A DNA stretch of 39,221 nucleotides, from contig NZ_JVDT01000195.1 in the NCBI RefSeq assembly GCF_001076885.1, positions 1 through 39,221 on the forward strand, read 5' to 3'. Positions 1-8,135 of this stretch are shown in pieces (position 1 is the first letter of the stretch; each line of letters starts with the position of its first letter). The notes beneath the pieces were generated by a model. It made no database searches. It saw only the letters and a list, made by a program, of their open reading frames with translations, and had not been told where the DNA came from. This stretch comes from Bacillus sp. 522_BSPC (GTDB taxonomy: Bacteria > Bacillota > Bacilli > Bacillales > Cytobacillaceae). Both the position numbers and the translations under genes were made by a program.

Positions 1-167
1 CGGGGTCTCAGCCTTTCCTCTATTTCCCGCAGGAGTCGAGTGTCTTCCGCTCCATTCCACTTCATTTTTTAAACTTTATTCCAAACCAACAAACACGAAC
101 TTTTATGTATATTAACTACATGAAAGTTCGTGTTTTTTATTAGTTGAAATGCTTATGTCACAGCTTC
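1..167 (-). repeat. Dispersed Bacillaceae-type repeat, copy A (cut by window edge)
   Basis: Read on the minus strand this matches the left part of the element at 28431-28788: the same terminal segment (cf. GACATAAGCATTTCAAC), then a hairpin, then the GC-rich core with CGACTCCTGCGGGAAATAGAG. The hairpin arms are 91-103 and 123-135, 13 bp and perfect. Two arm positions differ from the full copy, and both are compensated on the opposite arm. The window edge truncates the copy inside the GC-rich core. GC-rich repeats of this kind are common in Bacillaceae genomes and are not coding. Confidence 0.75.
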
Positions 168-204
168 GTCTTTTTACTTGGAATAAGCTTTTTATCCCAA
201 TCTT

Positions 205-340
205 AAACTTCAGTAAGACTAGCCCCTCTCGACTTAGAAGAACTCGAGATAGTGTTAGTCTTACGTCCGTAAAGTAAGGATGGTTCAACTAACCAACAGC
301 AGGGAAATGTAGACAACTCACTGATGGAAGTTTGAGTTTA
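205..340. repeat. Nested hairpins resembling an IS200/IS605-type end (solo remnant?)
   Basis: Arms GTAAGACTA (213-221) and TAGTCTTAC (256-264) enclose a second stem, TCTCGA (227-232) with TCGAGA (244-249). A further stem, AACTCA (315-320) with TGAGTT (333-338), follows 50 bases on. Subterminal hairpins of this style flank tnpB-carrying IS200/IS605 elements. No transposase or tnpB reading frame is present here. The assignment is a resemblance only. Confidence 0.3.
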
Positions 341-347
341 TCCTTAC

Positions 348-1622
348 CTATTGAAATGTTTGTATAAGAATAAAGATATTTAATGAAACAATTAAAATAG
401 CCATTATCCACGATATTACCGTAATCCATTTTGTGTTTACTAGACTTCCCATAATGCGTTTTGTACTAGTAAACATTATTAACGGAATAAGAGCAAAGCC
501 GATTCCGAAAGATAAGATTACTTGGCTTGCAACAAGTGCAGTAGTTGGATTAATGCCAAGTGCAATGATGGCAATAGGTGGGACCATCGTAATGACCCTT
601 CTTACATAAAGCGGAATACGAAAATGGATGAATCCCTGCATAATGACATCTCCGGACATTGTACCAACAGATGAGCTAGATAGTCCTGCGATTAATAATC
701 CTAAACCAAATAAAGTGGCTGAAATAGGACTAACTAATTCTCCAAAATAATGAAAGGCTATATCTAAATCTTCCACAAATAATCCATTTTTATGGAACAA
801 TGCACTGGAGACGATGAGCATTGCCCCATTAATAAACCCTGCAATCAACATGGCAATAAGAATATCGATGAATTCAAAACGAAAAATTTGTTTTTTCTCT
901 CTATCTGTTTCACCAACAATCCTTTTCTGTGTTAATGCAGAATGTAAATAAATAGCATGTGGCATCACGGTTGCACCTAGTATCCCTGCTGCTAAAATAA
1001 CGCTATCTATCCCATCGAATTGAGGGGTAAATAACCCGTGGAATAAAGATGAAACATCTGGCTTTGCGAAGAACATTTGAACGATAAAAGAAAGGACCAC
1101 AATGAATAGCATGGCGGTAATGCCTGCTTCTAAGGAACGATACCCCCGTCGTTGTAATTCAAGAATAGCAAAAGAGCCGACTGCAGCAATAAGACTTGCT
1201 TCTAATAAAGGGATACCAAAAAGAAGATATATACCGAGTGCTGCACCGATAAACTCTGCTAAATCAGTTGCCATAATGACAAGTTCGCCCTGTATCCATA
1301 ATCCGATAGAAACTGGTTTTGGAAACTCTTCTCTTGCGACTTCAGCTAAGTTTTTTCCTGTAGCAATCCCCAATTTTGCTGACAATGATTGAATAATTAA
1401 TGCCATGATGTTGGAGAAAAGAATAACCCATAATAATAGATACCCATATTTCGAGCCTGCAGCAATATTTGTTGCAAAATTTCCAGGATCAATATAGGCA
1501 ATCGCAGCAATAAAAGCTGGACCTAAAAACGGGAGTATTCTTTTTAAGCCTTTAACATCTTCGCCTAATATACTTTTGGCAGATTTAGAATGAATATTTT
1601 CTATTGATTGATATTTTCGCAT
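348..1622 (-). CDS. mntH: Nramp-family divalent metal (Mn2+/H+) transporter MntH
   Basis: 424 aa, about 11 hydrophobic segments, the usual MntH length. The Nramp metal-binding motif DPGN is at residues 46-49 in the first transmembrane helix. The second metal-site motif, MPHAIYLHS, lies in the middle helix. The protein imports manganese with protons across the cytoplasmic membrane. The ATG is preceded by AGGTGA at normal spacing. Upstream lies a TTGACA-N17-TATCTT promoter with a MntR-like palindrome just downstream of the -10, which fits repression by manganese-loaded MntR. The gene appears monocistronic. The identification is firm from the motifs; substrate preference is inferred from the family. 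Confidence 0.95.
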   Translation of the reverse strand: MRKYQSIENIHSKSAKSILGEDVKGLKRILPFLGPAFIAAIAYIDPGNFATNIAAGSKYGYLLLWVILFSNIMALIIQSLSAKLGIATGKNLAEVAREEFPKPVSIGLWIQGELVIMATDLAEFIGAALGIYLLFGIPLLEASLIAAVGSFAILELQRRGYRSLEAGITAMLFIVVLSFIVQMFFAKPDVSSLFHGLFTPQFDGIDSVILAAGILGATVMPHAIYLHSALTQKRIVGETDREKKQIFRFEFIDILIAMLIAGFINGAMLIVSSALFHKNGLFVEDLDIAFHYFGELVSPISATLFGLGLLIAGLSSSSVGTMSGDVIMQGFIHFRIPLYVRRVITMVPPIAIIALGINPTTALVASQVILSFGIGFALIPLIMFTSTKRIMGSLVNTKWITVISWIMAILIVSLNIFILIQTFQ

Positions 1623-1649
1623 TTTTTCACCTGATTTTACTTTGGTTTA

Positions 1650-1673
1650 AAAAGTTTCATCAACGCAACTTTT
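1650..1673 (-). promoter_or_regulatory. MntR-like operator upstream of mntH
   Basis: A 24-bp imperfect palindrome, on the coding strand AAAAGTTGC-GTTGAT-GAAACTTTT, with perfect 7-bp outer arms AAAAGTT/AACTTTT. Its layout resembles B. subtilis MntR sites, which end in GAAACTTT. It lies just downstream of the -10 element, where binding would block transcription. Assignment rests on similarity and gene context. Confidence 0.6.
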
Positions 1674-1679
1674 ATATAA

Positions 1680-1708
1680 AAGATATTCTTAAATTAGAAA
1701 ATTGTCAA
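1680..1708 (-). promoter_or_regulatory. SigA-type promoter of mntH
   Basis: On the minus strand TTGACA (1703-1708), a 17-bp spacer, then TATCTT (1680-1685). The -35 is a perfect consensus match. The MntR-like palindrome begins directly downstream. Confidence 0.6.
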
Positions 1709-1814
1709 TCTATTTATATAATTTATTATAGGTAATTTTTTGGAAATAATGAGAGGGGATTATTGGAAGCCTTTGTAAAGCGCTTTTTCTTTCATAGCGG
1801 TTAGATAGGAAGGA

Positions 1815-1846
1815 TAAAAAAATCCTAGCTGAATAGTCAGCTAGGA
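1815..1846 (-). terminator. Rho-independent terminator of the lipoprotein gene
   Basis: Perfect 10-bp stem TCCTAGCTGA/TCAGCTAGGA (1823-1832 and 1837-1846) followed on the minus strand by a T run (A run 1816-1822 on the plus strand). It sits just past the stop codon of the gene at 1862-2401. Confidence 0.85.
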
Positions 1847-1861
1847 TACCTAAAAAGCATA

Positions 1862-2401
1862 TTATTGTACTTCTTGAGCACCGGTTACTTCTCCATCAAT
1901 TACAGCAGATGCTTTGAATTCATCACTCTTGTAATAAACATTACCATCTACTTTTGCAGTAGCATCAACAGTGAAACCATTAGCTTCTACATAAACATCT
2001 CCTGCAAATGTACCACCTTGAATTTTGAAGTTTTCACTTTGCACTGTCATTTTAGGAGCAGTTAATGTGAAAGAATCAATGATGTTATGATCGTCATCTT
2101 GTGTATAAAGGGCAAGTTTACGGTAAATGTCTTTAGCAGCATCCCCTTTATCGTGGAATTCTCCTGCTACAACAATGTCACTGTCTACTGTTAAATCTTG
2201 AAGTGTTGCAACAATCCAAGTTCCATTTTCACTTAATGCACTTGTTAATGCATCGGCTTCATTTACGATAGATGCAGTTGTAACTACATCAGCTGACTCT
2301 TCAGCCTTTTCTTCTTTTGGTTCTGACTCTGTATTCCCACAAGCTGTTAAAAGTGCTCCTGCTAAAATAGAAGCAAGTAAAACTTTTGGTGTAATTTTCA
2401 T
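1862..2401 (-). CDS. Lipoprotein with polymer-forming (beta-helix-like) C-terminus
   Basis: 179 aa. The N-terminus is a lipoprotein signal with lipobox LTAC (Cys at residue 21), followed by an acidic, Glu/Lys-rich linker to about residue 38. The rest is rich in short alternating hydrophobic/Gly segments such as FKIQGGTFAGDVYVEANGF and AKVDGNVYY, in the style of the polymer-forming right-handed beta-helix proteins of bacilli. It should be anchored on the outer face of the membrane. The ATG follows an AGGGGG ribosome site. The gene stands alone, with its own terminator and an upstream palindrome. No enzymatic function can be assigned. Confidence 0.8.
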   Translation of the reverse strand: MKITPKVLLASILAGALLTACGNTESEPKEEKAEESADVVTTASIVNEADALTSALSENGTWIVATLQDLTVDSDIVVAGEFHDKGDAAKDIYRKLALYTQDDDHNIIDSFTLTAPKMTVQSENFKIQGGTFAGDVYVEANGFTVDATAKVDGNVYYKSDEFKASAVIDGEVTGAQEVQ

Positions 2402-2431
2402 GATTGGTTCCCCCTATATTGTCTTGGTTTA

Positions 2432-2447
2432 TGTGAATGGATTCACA
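2432..2447 (-). promoter_or_regulatory. Perfect CRP/FNR-type palindrome downstream of the lipoprotein promoter
   Basis: TGTGAATGGATTCACA is a perfect 16-bp palindrome fitting TGTGA-N6-TCACA, the CRP/FNR-family pattern. A TATAAT on the coding strand lies at 2455-2460, so the palindrome would start at about +1. That geometry suggests repression rather than the -41.5 activation typical of Fnr. The binding protein is unknown. Confidence 0.45.
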
Positions 2448-2682
2448 ATACAACATTATATTAACACATACACTGTAGTTATAGAGAGGGGAGGTGTGTC
2501 CAATTTGTGAAAGAAATAAGGTGAAAATGTGACTTTATTTTAATAGTCTGAAAATTACATCACCACTTAAACGGCAACAAAACGCAGCCACAAACTTAGG
2601 AGAATATGAGTAATATTTGTGTGTGTTCAACTGTCTGTATAGATATGCATGGTTCGTTTCTTAAAATCTGTTTGGAAAGAAC

Positions 2683-2738
2683 AAAAAAATCAAGCGAGCT
2701 ACGATATAATGGAAAATATCCAGTGTAGCCCGCTTGAT
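2683..2738 (-). terminator. Terminator of the metNIQ operon
   Basis: On the minus strand GATCAAGCGGGCTAC pairs with GTAGCTCGCTTGAT (one G-U) and is followed by a run of seven T. It lies directly downstream of metQ. Confidence 0.85.
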
Positions 2739-2739
2739 C

Positions 2740-2766
2740 TTTATTTATTTATTTATTTATTTATTT
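2740..2766. repeat. TTTA tetranucleotide microsatellite across the metQ stop codon
   Basis: Six TTTA units plus TTT, uninterrupted. The repeat contains the TAA stop codon of metQ and runs up to the terminator stem. Confidence 0.9.
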
Positions 2767-3582
2767 CATCCATTCAGGCTTTCCGAAGCCTTCAAATTCT
2801 TCATCAATAACTTTTTCGAATTCAGGTGATTCAACAGCTGCTTTAATATCTTTAGCAAATGTAGCATCTAAATCTTTTGTATTAACAACTACACGGTTAC
2901 GATATTGATCCAGCATATTTTCTAGTTGTAGTGCATTCAATAAATCCATTTTAGCTGCTAGTGCGAAGTTACCAGGAACAGCTGATAAGTCTACACTGTC
3001 AACAGCGCGAGGTAGCTGTGCTGCTTCAATCGTTTCGAATTTCAGATTTTTAACATTATTTGTCACATCTTTATCAGACACAGTTAATGGGTCTGCATCT
3101 TCATCAATTTCAATTAGACCAGCATCTTTTAAAATTAAGAAAGCACGAGCTGCGTTGGTAGGATCATTTGGAATAGCAATTGTTGCACCATCTGTAATGT
3201 CTTCCAAACTGTCAAATTTATTCGAATAAATGCCCATTGGAGCAGTTGGCACAGAAATTAACTCAGATATCTCTATGTTATTTTGTTCGGCAAAAGATTC
3301 CATGTAAATTTTATGTTGAAACAGATTTGCATCAATGCTTCCTTCTGCTAACGCATTATTAGGCTGTACATAGTCTGTGAATTCTGTAACTTCTACTTTA
3401 TACCCTTTATCTTCTAGAATTGGTTTTATTGCTTTTTCCACCATATCTGCATAAGGACCAGATGTTGCACCTATATTAATCTCTTTTTTATCACCACTGT
3501 CGGCATTGTCTTTCTCTTCTCCACATGCACTTAGTACACTAAATGATAATAGTAATAGAATTCCTAAAAGTAATTTTTTCAT
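2761..3582 (-). CDS. metQ: Methionine ABC transporter substrate-binding lipoprotein MetQ
   Basis: 273 aa, NlpA/MetQ family. Signal peptide with lipobox LSAC (Cys20), then the characteristic start of the mature domain (KEINIGATSGPYADMVEKAI) and the conserved DYVQPNNALAEGSIDANLFQH segment. It captures D- or L-methionine outside the membrane and hands it to MetI. It is the last gene of metN-metI-metQ, 27 bp after metI, with AGGAGG before its ATG. Expression should follow the upstream SAM riboswitch. The C-terminal codons and stop run into a TTTA repeat. Confidence 0.95.
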   Translation of the reverse strand: MKKLLLGILLLLSFSVLSACGEEKDNADSGDKKEINIGATSGPYADMVEKAIKPILEDKGYKVEVTEFTDYVQPNNALAEGSIDANLFQHKIYMESFAEQNNIEISELISVPTAPMGIYSNKFDSLEDITDGATIAIPNDPTNAARAFLILKDAGLIEIDEDADPLTVSDKDVTNNVKNLKFETIEAAQLPRAVDSVDLSAVPGNFALAAKMDLLNALQLENMLDQYRNRVVVNTKDLDATFAKDIKAAVESPEFEKVIDEEFEGFGKPEWMK

Positions 3583-3609
3583 TGTCTTTTCCTCCTAAGG
3601 TATATATGT

Positions 3610-4287
3610 TTAACGCTTATCCAGTGCTTTTGACAGTTTATCTCCGAAAAATTGGATGATTTGGACTAAGCAGATGAGAACAACAACAGTTGTAATCATT
3701 ACAGTATTATCATAACGATAATAGCCATACTGAATGGCAAGGTCACCAACTCCGCCGCCGCCGACAATTCCTGCCATGGCTGAATAAGCAATTAAATTTA
3801 TAATCGTAATGGTAATACCTTGAATGATTCCTGGTCTTGCTTCAGGTATCAATACTTGCCAAATAATCATCCAGGGCGATGCCCCAATAGCTACAGAAGC
3901 TTCAATTACCCCTTTATCAATCTCTCGAAAAGCTTGTTCCACTATTCTTGCAAAAAAAGGAATGGCAGCAACGGATAAAGAAACCGAAGCAGCAGTAGGT
4001 CCAATGGTTGTGTTTGTAATCCATTTTGCTAAAGGTAATAGTGCAATTAATAGGATGATAAATGGAATGGAGCGGACCATATTTACAACAAACCCTACAA
4101 TATTTTTAATAATGGGATTTTCTAGAAATAATCCTTTATCTGTAACAAATAGAAGAATTCCTATCGGTAAACCCACAATAATAGCCACAACAATAGAAAT
4201 ACCAACCATATATAATGTTTCAAAAAAAGCAGAATTTAAATCAGGAAGTAATTCTATAATATAATGCCAATCAATACTAAGAGGCAT
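3610..4287 (-). CDS. metI: Methionine ABC transporter permease MetI
   Basis: 225 aa with about five or six membrane helices, the usual MetI size. The binding-protein-dependent permease EAA loop that docks on the ATPase is visible as EASVAIGASPWMIIWQVLIP in the second half. The gene overlaps the end of metN by 11 bp. Its ribosome site (GGAGGTGA) lies inside the metN coding end, so the two are probably translationally coupled. It forms the membrane pore of the MetNIQ methionine importer. Confidence 0.95.
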   Translation of the reverse strand: MPLSIDWHYIIELLPDLNSAFFETLYMVGISIVVAIIVGLPIGILLFVTDKGLFLENPIIKNIVGFVVNMVRSIPFIILLIALLPLAKWITNTTIGPTAASVSLSVAAIPFFARIVEQAFREIDKGVIEASVAIGASPWMIIWQVLIPEARPGIIQGITITIINLIAYSAMAGIVGGGGVGDLAIQYGYYRYDNTVMITTVVVLICLVQIIQFFGDKLSKALDKR

Positions 4288-5290
4288 GGTGGATCACCTC
4301 CACGTTTTTAGTACGACCTTTAATATACGCAATCGCTTTTGTAATTTCATCATCAGCACCTGTTAATTCCATAATAAAAATTCCAAGTGGGTTGTTTTGA
4401 ATGTATTCAATCTTTCCATGAAGAATATTTCCTTTAACTGAATATTGTTGGAAAGCATCCGATATAATTCCTTCTTCTGCAATAACTCCTTGGAAGGTAA
4501 CCTTAATAATTTTTCCTGTTCGTTCTTCTAATAGATGGCTTGGTAATTCAAATTGAAGAATGCTATTTACAAAACTTTTTGTAAGTTCTTGTCTTGGGTT
4601 AGCGAACATATCGTATACAGGCCCTTCTTCAATTACCTTTCCAGCTTCCATAACAGCCATGCGATCACAAATATCTTTTACAACTTCCATTTCATGGGTG
4701 ATTAAAACGATGGTTAAGCCAAGTTCCTTATTAATTTTTTTTAACAATGCTAGAATTGATTTCGTTGTACTTGGATCCAGAGCAGAAGTTGCCTCATCAC
4801 AAAGGAGAACGGTTGGGTTATTGGCAAGTGCCCTTGCAATCCCTACCCTTTGTTTTTGCCCACCACTTAATTGGGCAGGAAAGACGTCTTTTTTATCGGT
4901 TAATCCTACCATATCGAGTAGCTCTAAAACCCGGGTATGGATTTTTTTTGATGGTAAATTTGCCGCTTTAAGAGCGAAAGCGATATTTTCATATACGGTT
5001 TTACTACTAACAAGATAGAAGTGTTGGAAGATCATTCCTATTTTTAATCGAGCAGCTCTTAATTGTCTTTGATTCAATTTTGTTAAAGATATATTATCGA
5101 TAATGATTTCGCCACTAGTAGGCTTTTCCAATAGATTAAGACAACGAAGAAGCGAGCTTTTTCCAGCACCGCTATAGCCTACGATTCCAAAGATTTCTCC
5201 TTTTTGTATGGATAAGGAAACATGGTCTACACCTATAACTTGTTCTTTCTTTGTGTTATATACCTTCACCAAATCGTTAATTTGTATCAT
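4277..5290 (-). CDS. metN: Methionine ABC transporter ATP-binding protein MetN
   Basis: 337 aa from the ATG at 5290, which gives the family-typical start MIQINDLVKVY. A TTG four codons upstream (5302) is possible but sits almost on the AAGGGGG site. Walker A is GYSGAGKSS, the ABC signature is LSGGQKQR, and Walker B is VLLCDEATSALD. The last ~90 residues form the NIL regulatory domain that senses intracellular methionine in this family. It is the first gene of the operon and powers methionine import. It is controlled by the S-box leader at 5410-5513. Confidence 0.95.
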   Translation of the reverse strand: MIQINDLVKVYNTKKEQVIGVDHVSLSIQKGEIFGIVGYSGAGKSSLLRCLNLLEKPTSGEIIIDNISLTKLNQRQLRAARLKIGMIFQHFYLVSSKTVYENIAFALKAANLPSKKIHTRVLELLDMVGLTDKKDVFPAQLSGGQKQRVGIARALANNPTVLLCDEATSALDPSTTKSILALLKKINKELGLTIVLITHEMEVVKDICDRMAVMEAGKVIEEGPVYDMFANPRQELTKSFVNSILQFELPSHLLEERTGKIIKVTFQGVIAEEGIISDAFQQYSVKGNILHGKIEYIQNNPLGIFIMELTGADDEITKAIAYIKGRTKNVEVIHHAS

Positions 5291-5361
5291 TAGAAACTTC
5301 AAATCCCCCTTTACATGAACATTTTTCGACTATACTAGAATGTTAAAACCTCCTATAACAT

Positions 5362-5389
5362 AAAAAAACTTCTTTCATTTGAAAGAAGT
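5362..5389 (-). terminator. S-box expression-platform terminator
   Basis: Stem ACTTCTTTCA/TGAAAGAAGT (5368-5377 and 5380-5389) followed by seven T on the minus strand, between the SAM aptamer and metN. Formation of this stem in the SAM-bound state would stop transcription before the operon. Confidence 0.85.
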
Positions 5390-5409
5390 ATCGTATGCAT
5401 ATAGCCGAT

Positions 5410-5513
5410 CTTATCTTTCAGAATAAGTAATTCTGCAGGAGTTAGCACCTTCCTTTAGGAAAGGAGGTTGCTGGATGTCATCGGGCCTGTTCCCTCAATC
5501 TCTCTTGATAAGT
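5410..5513 (-). ncRNA. SAM-I (S-box) riboswitch controlling metNIQ
   Basis: Read on the minus strand it shows the S-box core in order: CTTATCAAGAGAG opening P1, GAGGGAACAGGCCCGATGA, CATCCAGCAACC, GGTGCTAACTCCTGCAG, and closing CTGAAAGATAAG pairing back to the start. This is an essentially complete consensus match. A terminator hairpin follows at once. Binding of S-adenosylmethionine is expected to shut off the methionine importer. Confidence 0.97.
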
Positions 5514-5538
5514 AAATATGAAATTTTCACTAAATGAA

Positions 5539-5567
5539 TAATAAAACTAAAATACTGAATTGTCAAT
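5539..5567 (-). promoter_or_regulatory. SigA promoter of the S-box/metNIQ transcript
   Basis: TTGACA (5562-5567), a 17-bp spacer, and TATTAT (5539-5544) on the minus strand, about 25 bp before the riboswitch. Confidence 0.8.
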
Positions 5568-5685
5568 ATAAATTTACAATTTGCAACACACTAAAAGCTT
5601 GATTGGATCCCACTTTTTGAACTATGTTCTTTAAGTAGATATATGATAGAATGGTTTTTAGCAAAATGGAACAAAGGGTGACAGA

Positions 5686-5946
5686 ATGAATAGTCAAGAA
5701 ATGAATTTAGAATTTGTGCGTCTGTTAAATGAATGGGATCCCTTTTCAATAGGGGAAGGGAATTATGATACCGAAATTGCTGATATTCTACAAGCAATCC
5801 ACGATTTAGATAAGGAAGAAGAGTTAGCAAATGCTATCCAAGCAATTTATGAATTTTCTTTTGAAGAAACGATTCCTTTGGAGAAGTGCTTCACAATCTC
5901 GAAAAAACTTATGACCATAAAACGTAGCGGCATCTGTTCACTATAA
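5686..5946 (+). CDS. DUF1871 (YugE-type) family protein
   Basis: 86 aa, soluble and acidic. It contains the DUF1871 pattern LLNEWDPFSIGEGNYDTEIADILQAI and a C-terminal FSFEETIPLEKC..ISKKL segment. B. subtilis yugE, of this family, also lies upstream of the alaR-alaT region, which supports the assignment. The ATG follows AAAGGGTGA at good spacing. A possible promoter is TTGAAC-N17-TATATG upstream. No biochemical role is known to me. Confidence 0.85.
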   Translation: MNSQEMNLEFVRLLNEWDPFSIGEGNYDTEIADILQAIHDLDKEEELANAIQAIYEFSFEETIPLEKCFTISKKLMTIKRSGICSL

Positions 5947-6147
5947 GGACAGGAAGATGTGTTTAAACAATCTTTATCTGGTCTGAATTCATTCTGTTGG
6001 CAAAGTTTAAACTTCGCCTTCGGGTGGATTCCTATCATTAATCCAATGGAAAATGTTCTTTACGCTACCTCTTTTAGAAGCAATGGAGATTAACTAAAAA
6101 CGAAAGCCCAAAATTAAAAATGTACGAAAAGTTTAGGGATAATTTGA

Positions 6148-6153
6148 TATAAT
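6148..6153 (+). promoter_or_regulatory. -10 element of alaRT (extended type)
   Basis: TATAAT preceded by TGA (extended -10), 33 bp before the alaR start codon. No good -35 is visible. AlaR is an Lrp-family protein and may act here. Confidence 0.5.
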
Positions 6154-6185
6154 GAGAATATTTCAAGGCGAGCAGGAGGATGAAC

Positions 6186-6686
6186 ATGAAATTAACAGAA
6201 AAAGAAATTGAGATTGCTGAAATTCTGGAAAAAGATGCAAGGGTATCGGACGAAGATATAGCAAAAATGATAGGTGTAGAGTTAGAAAAAACAAAAGAAA
6301 TGATTACTAAATTAGAGACAGAAAGTATAGTTGTGCGCTATACGTCCATTGTTGATTGGTCAAAAGTGGAAGGTCATGAAGGGGTTACCGCCATGATTGA
6401 CGTCAAGGTTACTCCTAAAAGAGGTGTTGGCTTTGATGATGTTGCACAAAGAATTTATCGATTCAAGGAAGTTAAGTCTCTCTATTTAATGTCTGGGGCA
6501 TATGATTTATCGGTAATTATTGAAGGGAAATCCATGAATGAAGTGGCAAGATTTGTTTCCGAAAAGCTATCAACTCTTGATTCTGTAATTTCGACCACTA
6601 CTCACTTTATTTTGAAACAATATAAGCATGATGGAACAATATTTGAACCTTCAGATGATGATAAAAGAATTGTGGTGTCACCATAA
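6186..6686 (+). CDS. alaR: Lrp/AsnC-family transcriptional activator AlaR
   Basis: 166 aa. N-terminal winged helix (KLTEKEIEIAEILEKDARVSDEDIAKMIG) and a C-terminal RAM effector domain. It is colinear with B. subtilis AlaR (YugG). The ATG at 6186 is chosen because AGGAGG lies 6 nt upstream; the in-frame ATG at 6180 directly abuts that AGGAGG. The stop codon overlaps the alaT start (TAATG), so the two are translationally coupled. It is expected to control alaT, the alanine transaminase. Confidence 0.9.
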   Translation: MKLTEKEIEIAEILEKDARVSDEDIAKMIGVELEKTKEMITKLETESIVVRYTSIVDWSKVEGHEGVTAMIDVKVTPKRGVGFDDVAQRIYRFKEVKSLYLMSGAYDLSVIIEGKSMNEVARFVSEKLSTLDSVISTTTHFILKQYKHDGTIFEPSDDDKRIVVSP

Positions 6687-7858
6687 TGAAGCAAACAAAA
6701 AGCTATATTGCACAGAAAGTAGAGGAAATGAAGCCATCTGGAATACGCAGATTTTTTGATCTAGCATCCAGTATGGAAGGAGTTGTTTCTCTCGGTGTAG
6801 GAGAACCAGACTTTGTTACTTCTTGGTCAACAAGAGAGGCAGCAATTTTATCACTGGAACAAGGATATACCTCTTATACTGCCAATCCAGGGCTATTAGA
6901 GCTTCGCGAGGAAATTAGTCATTATATGAAAAAAAGATTTTTGGTTTCCTATGAACCGACTTCTGAAATAATCGTTACTGTTGGTGCTAGTCAGGCAATA
7001 GACATCGCTTTACGGGCTATACTTAACCAGGGAGAAGAAGTTATTGTTGTAGAACCGTGCTTTGTTTCTTATGCACCATTAGTAACCCTAGCTGGGGGAG
7101 TGCCAATTCCTGTTCAAAGCTTAAAAGAGAATGATTTCAAAATCAAGCCACATCAGTTAGAAGAGGTAATAACCGACCGTACAAAAGCAATAATGATTTG
7201 TTCGCCGAATAATCCTACAGGAACAACCCTTTCAAAAGCTGAGTTAGTAAACATCGTGGAAGTTGCAGAAAAACATGATTTGCTTATTCTTTCTGATGAA
7301 ATATATGCAGAGCTTTGCTATGATGAAGAATATACAAGTACAGCAGCAATAAATAGCGCGTGGGAGCGTACCATTCTTCTATCTGGTTTTTCGAAGGGGT
7401 TTGCAATGACTGGTTGGAGATTAGGGTTTGTGTGTGGACCAGAGGAATTAATCCAAGCGATGCTGAAAATCCATCAGTACAGTTTAATGTGCGCGCCGAC
7501 AATGGCACAATATGCTGGACTTGAAGCATTAAGAAGTGGTCAAAATGATGTCGAAGAAATGAAGAAAAGTTATCGACGCAGAAGGAATTTTATTGTGCAA
7601 TCTTTAAATGACATGGGGCTAAATTGCCATTTGCCTGGAGGAGCTTTTTATGCGTTTCCTGATATAACCGCAACAAAGATGACATCTGAAACATTTGCTG
7701 AAAAGCTATTGATAGAAGAGAAGGTAGCGGTTGTACCAGGTAGTGTTTTCGGAGAAAGTGGAGAAGGGCATGTTCGGTGTTCATATGCTTCCTCGTTACA
7801 ACAATTGCAGGAAGCAATGAAAAGAATGAATCGTTTTGTAGAGAAACATACGCATTAA
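6686..7858 (+). CDS. alaT: Class I/II PLP aminotransferase, AlaT-type alanine transaminase
   Basis: 390 aa, fold-type I aminotransferase. It has the SPNNPTGT loop, the LSDEIYAEL cofactor-contact strand and the PLP-lysine motif SGFSKGFAMTGWRLGF, with an Arg near the C-terminus for the substrate carboxylate (HVRCSYA). Pairing with alaR matches B. subtilis alaR-alaT (yugG-yugH), where the enzyme makes alanine from pyruvate. The start overlaps the alaR stop. A strong terminator follows at 7868-7935. Exact substrate is inferred from synteny. Confidence 0.9.
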   Translation: MKQTKSYIAQKVEEMKPSGIRRFFDLASSMEGVVSLGVGEPDFVTSWSTREAAILSLEQGYTSYTANPGLLELREEISHYMKKRFLVSYEPTSEIIVTVGASQAIDIALRAILNQGEEVIVVEPCFVSYAPLVTLAGGVPIPVQSLKENDFKIKPHQLEEVITDRTKAIMICSPNNPTGTTLSKAELVNIVEVAEKHDLLILSDEIYAELCYDEEYTSTAAINSAWERTILLSGFSKGFAMTGWRLGFVCGPEELIQAMLKIHQYSLMCAPTMAQYAGLEALRSGQNDVEEMKKSYRRRRNFIVQSLNDMGLNCHLPGGAFYAFPDITATKMTSETFAEKLLIEEKVAVVPGSVFGESGEGHVRCSYASSLQQLQEAMKRMNRFVEKHTH

Positions 7859-7867
7859 GCTAAAAAG

Positions 7868-7935
7868 AGGTGTTTTAAAAGAAAATCTTCACCATACATT
7901 ATGTTGTGGATTTTCTTTTATGACACCTTTTTTTA
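7868..7935 (+). terminator. Terminator of alaRT
   Basis: Long interrupted stem: AGGTGT...AAGAAAATC pairs with GATTTTCTT...ACACCT, followed by a T run at 7928-7935. Confidence 0.85.
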
Positions 7936-8056
7936 TATGAAACGTGTAGTTCAGTCATCATTGATAGTATGACCTAATGGGGTTTACTCGTACATTCAAG
8001 ACAATAGATTACACAAATTATATAAGGGAATTATATTAGTGAAAATAAATCCTTTT

Positions 8057-8084
8057 GTATAAATGTCAGATATGTGATATAATC
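8057..8084 (+). promoter_or_regulatory. SigA-type promoter of yugI
   Basis: TTGTAT followed after 17 bp by TATAAT, about 50 bp before the gene. The ribosome site AGGAG precedes its ATG. The position is approximate by a base or two. Confidence 0.55.
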
Positions 8085-8135
8085 TTATAATGCGTATAAA
8101 AGGAAATATTAATATAAACAATTAGGAGTGTTCTC

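Noticed and set aside
1773-1792. cre-like AAAGCGCTTT upstream of mntH
   Set aside because: The flanking TG is misplaced (GTAAAGCG rather than TGNAANCG), and it lies ~65 bp upstream of the mntH -35, not at a promoter.
5591-6038. Minus-strand ORFs across the DUF1871 gene
   Set aside because: Antisense to a recognised family gene that has its own ribosome site.
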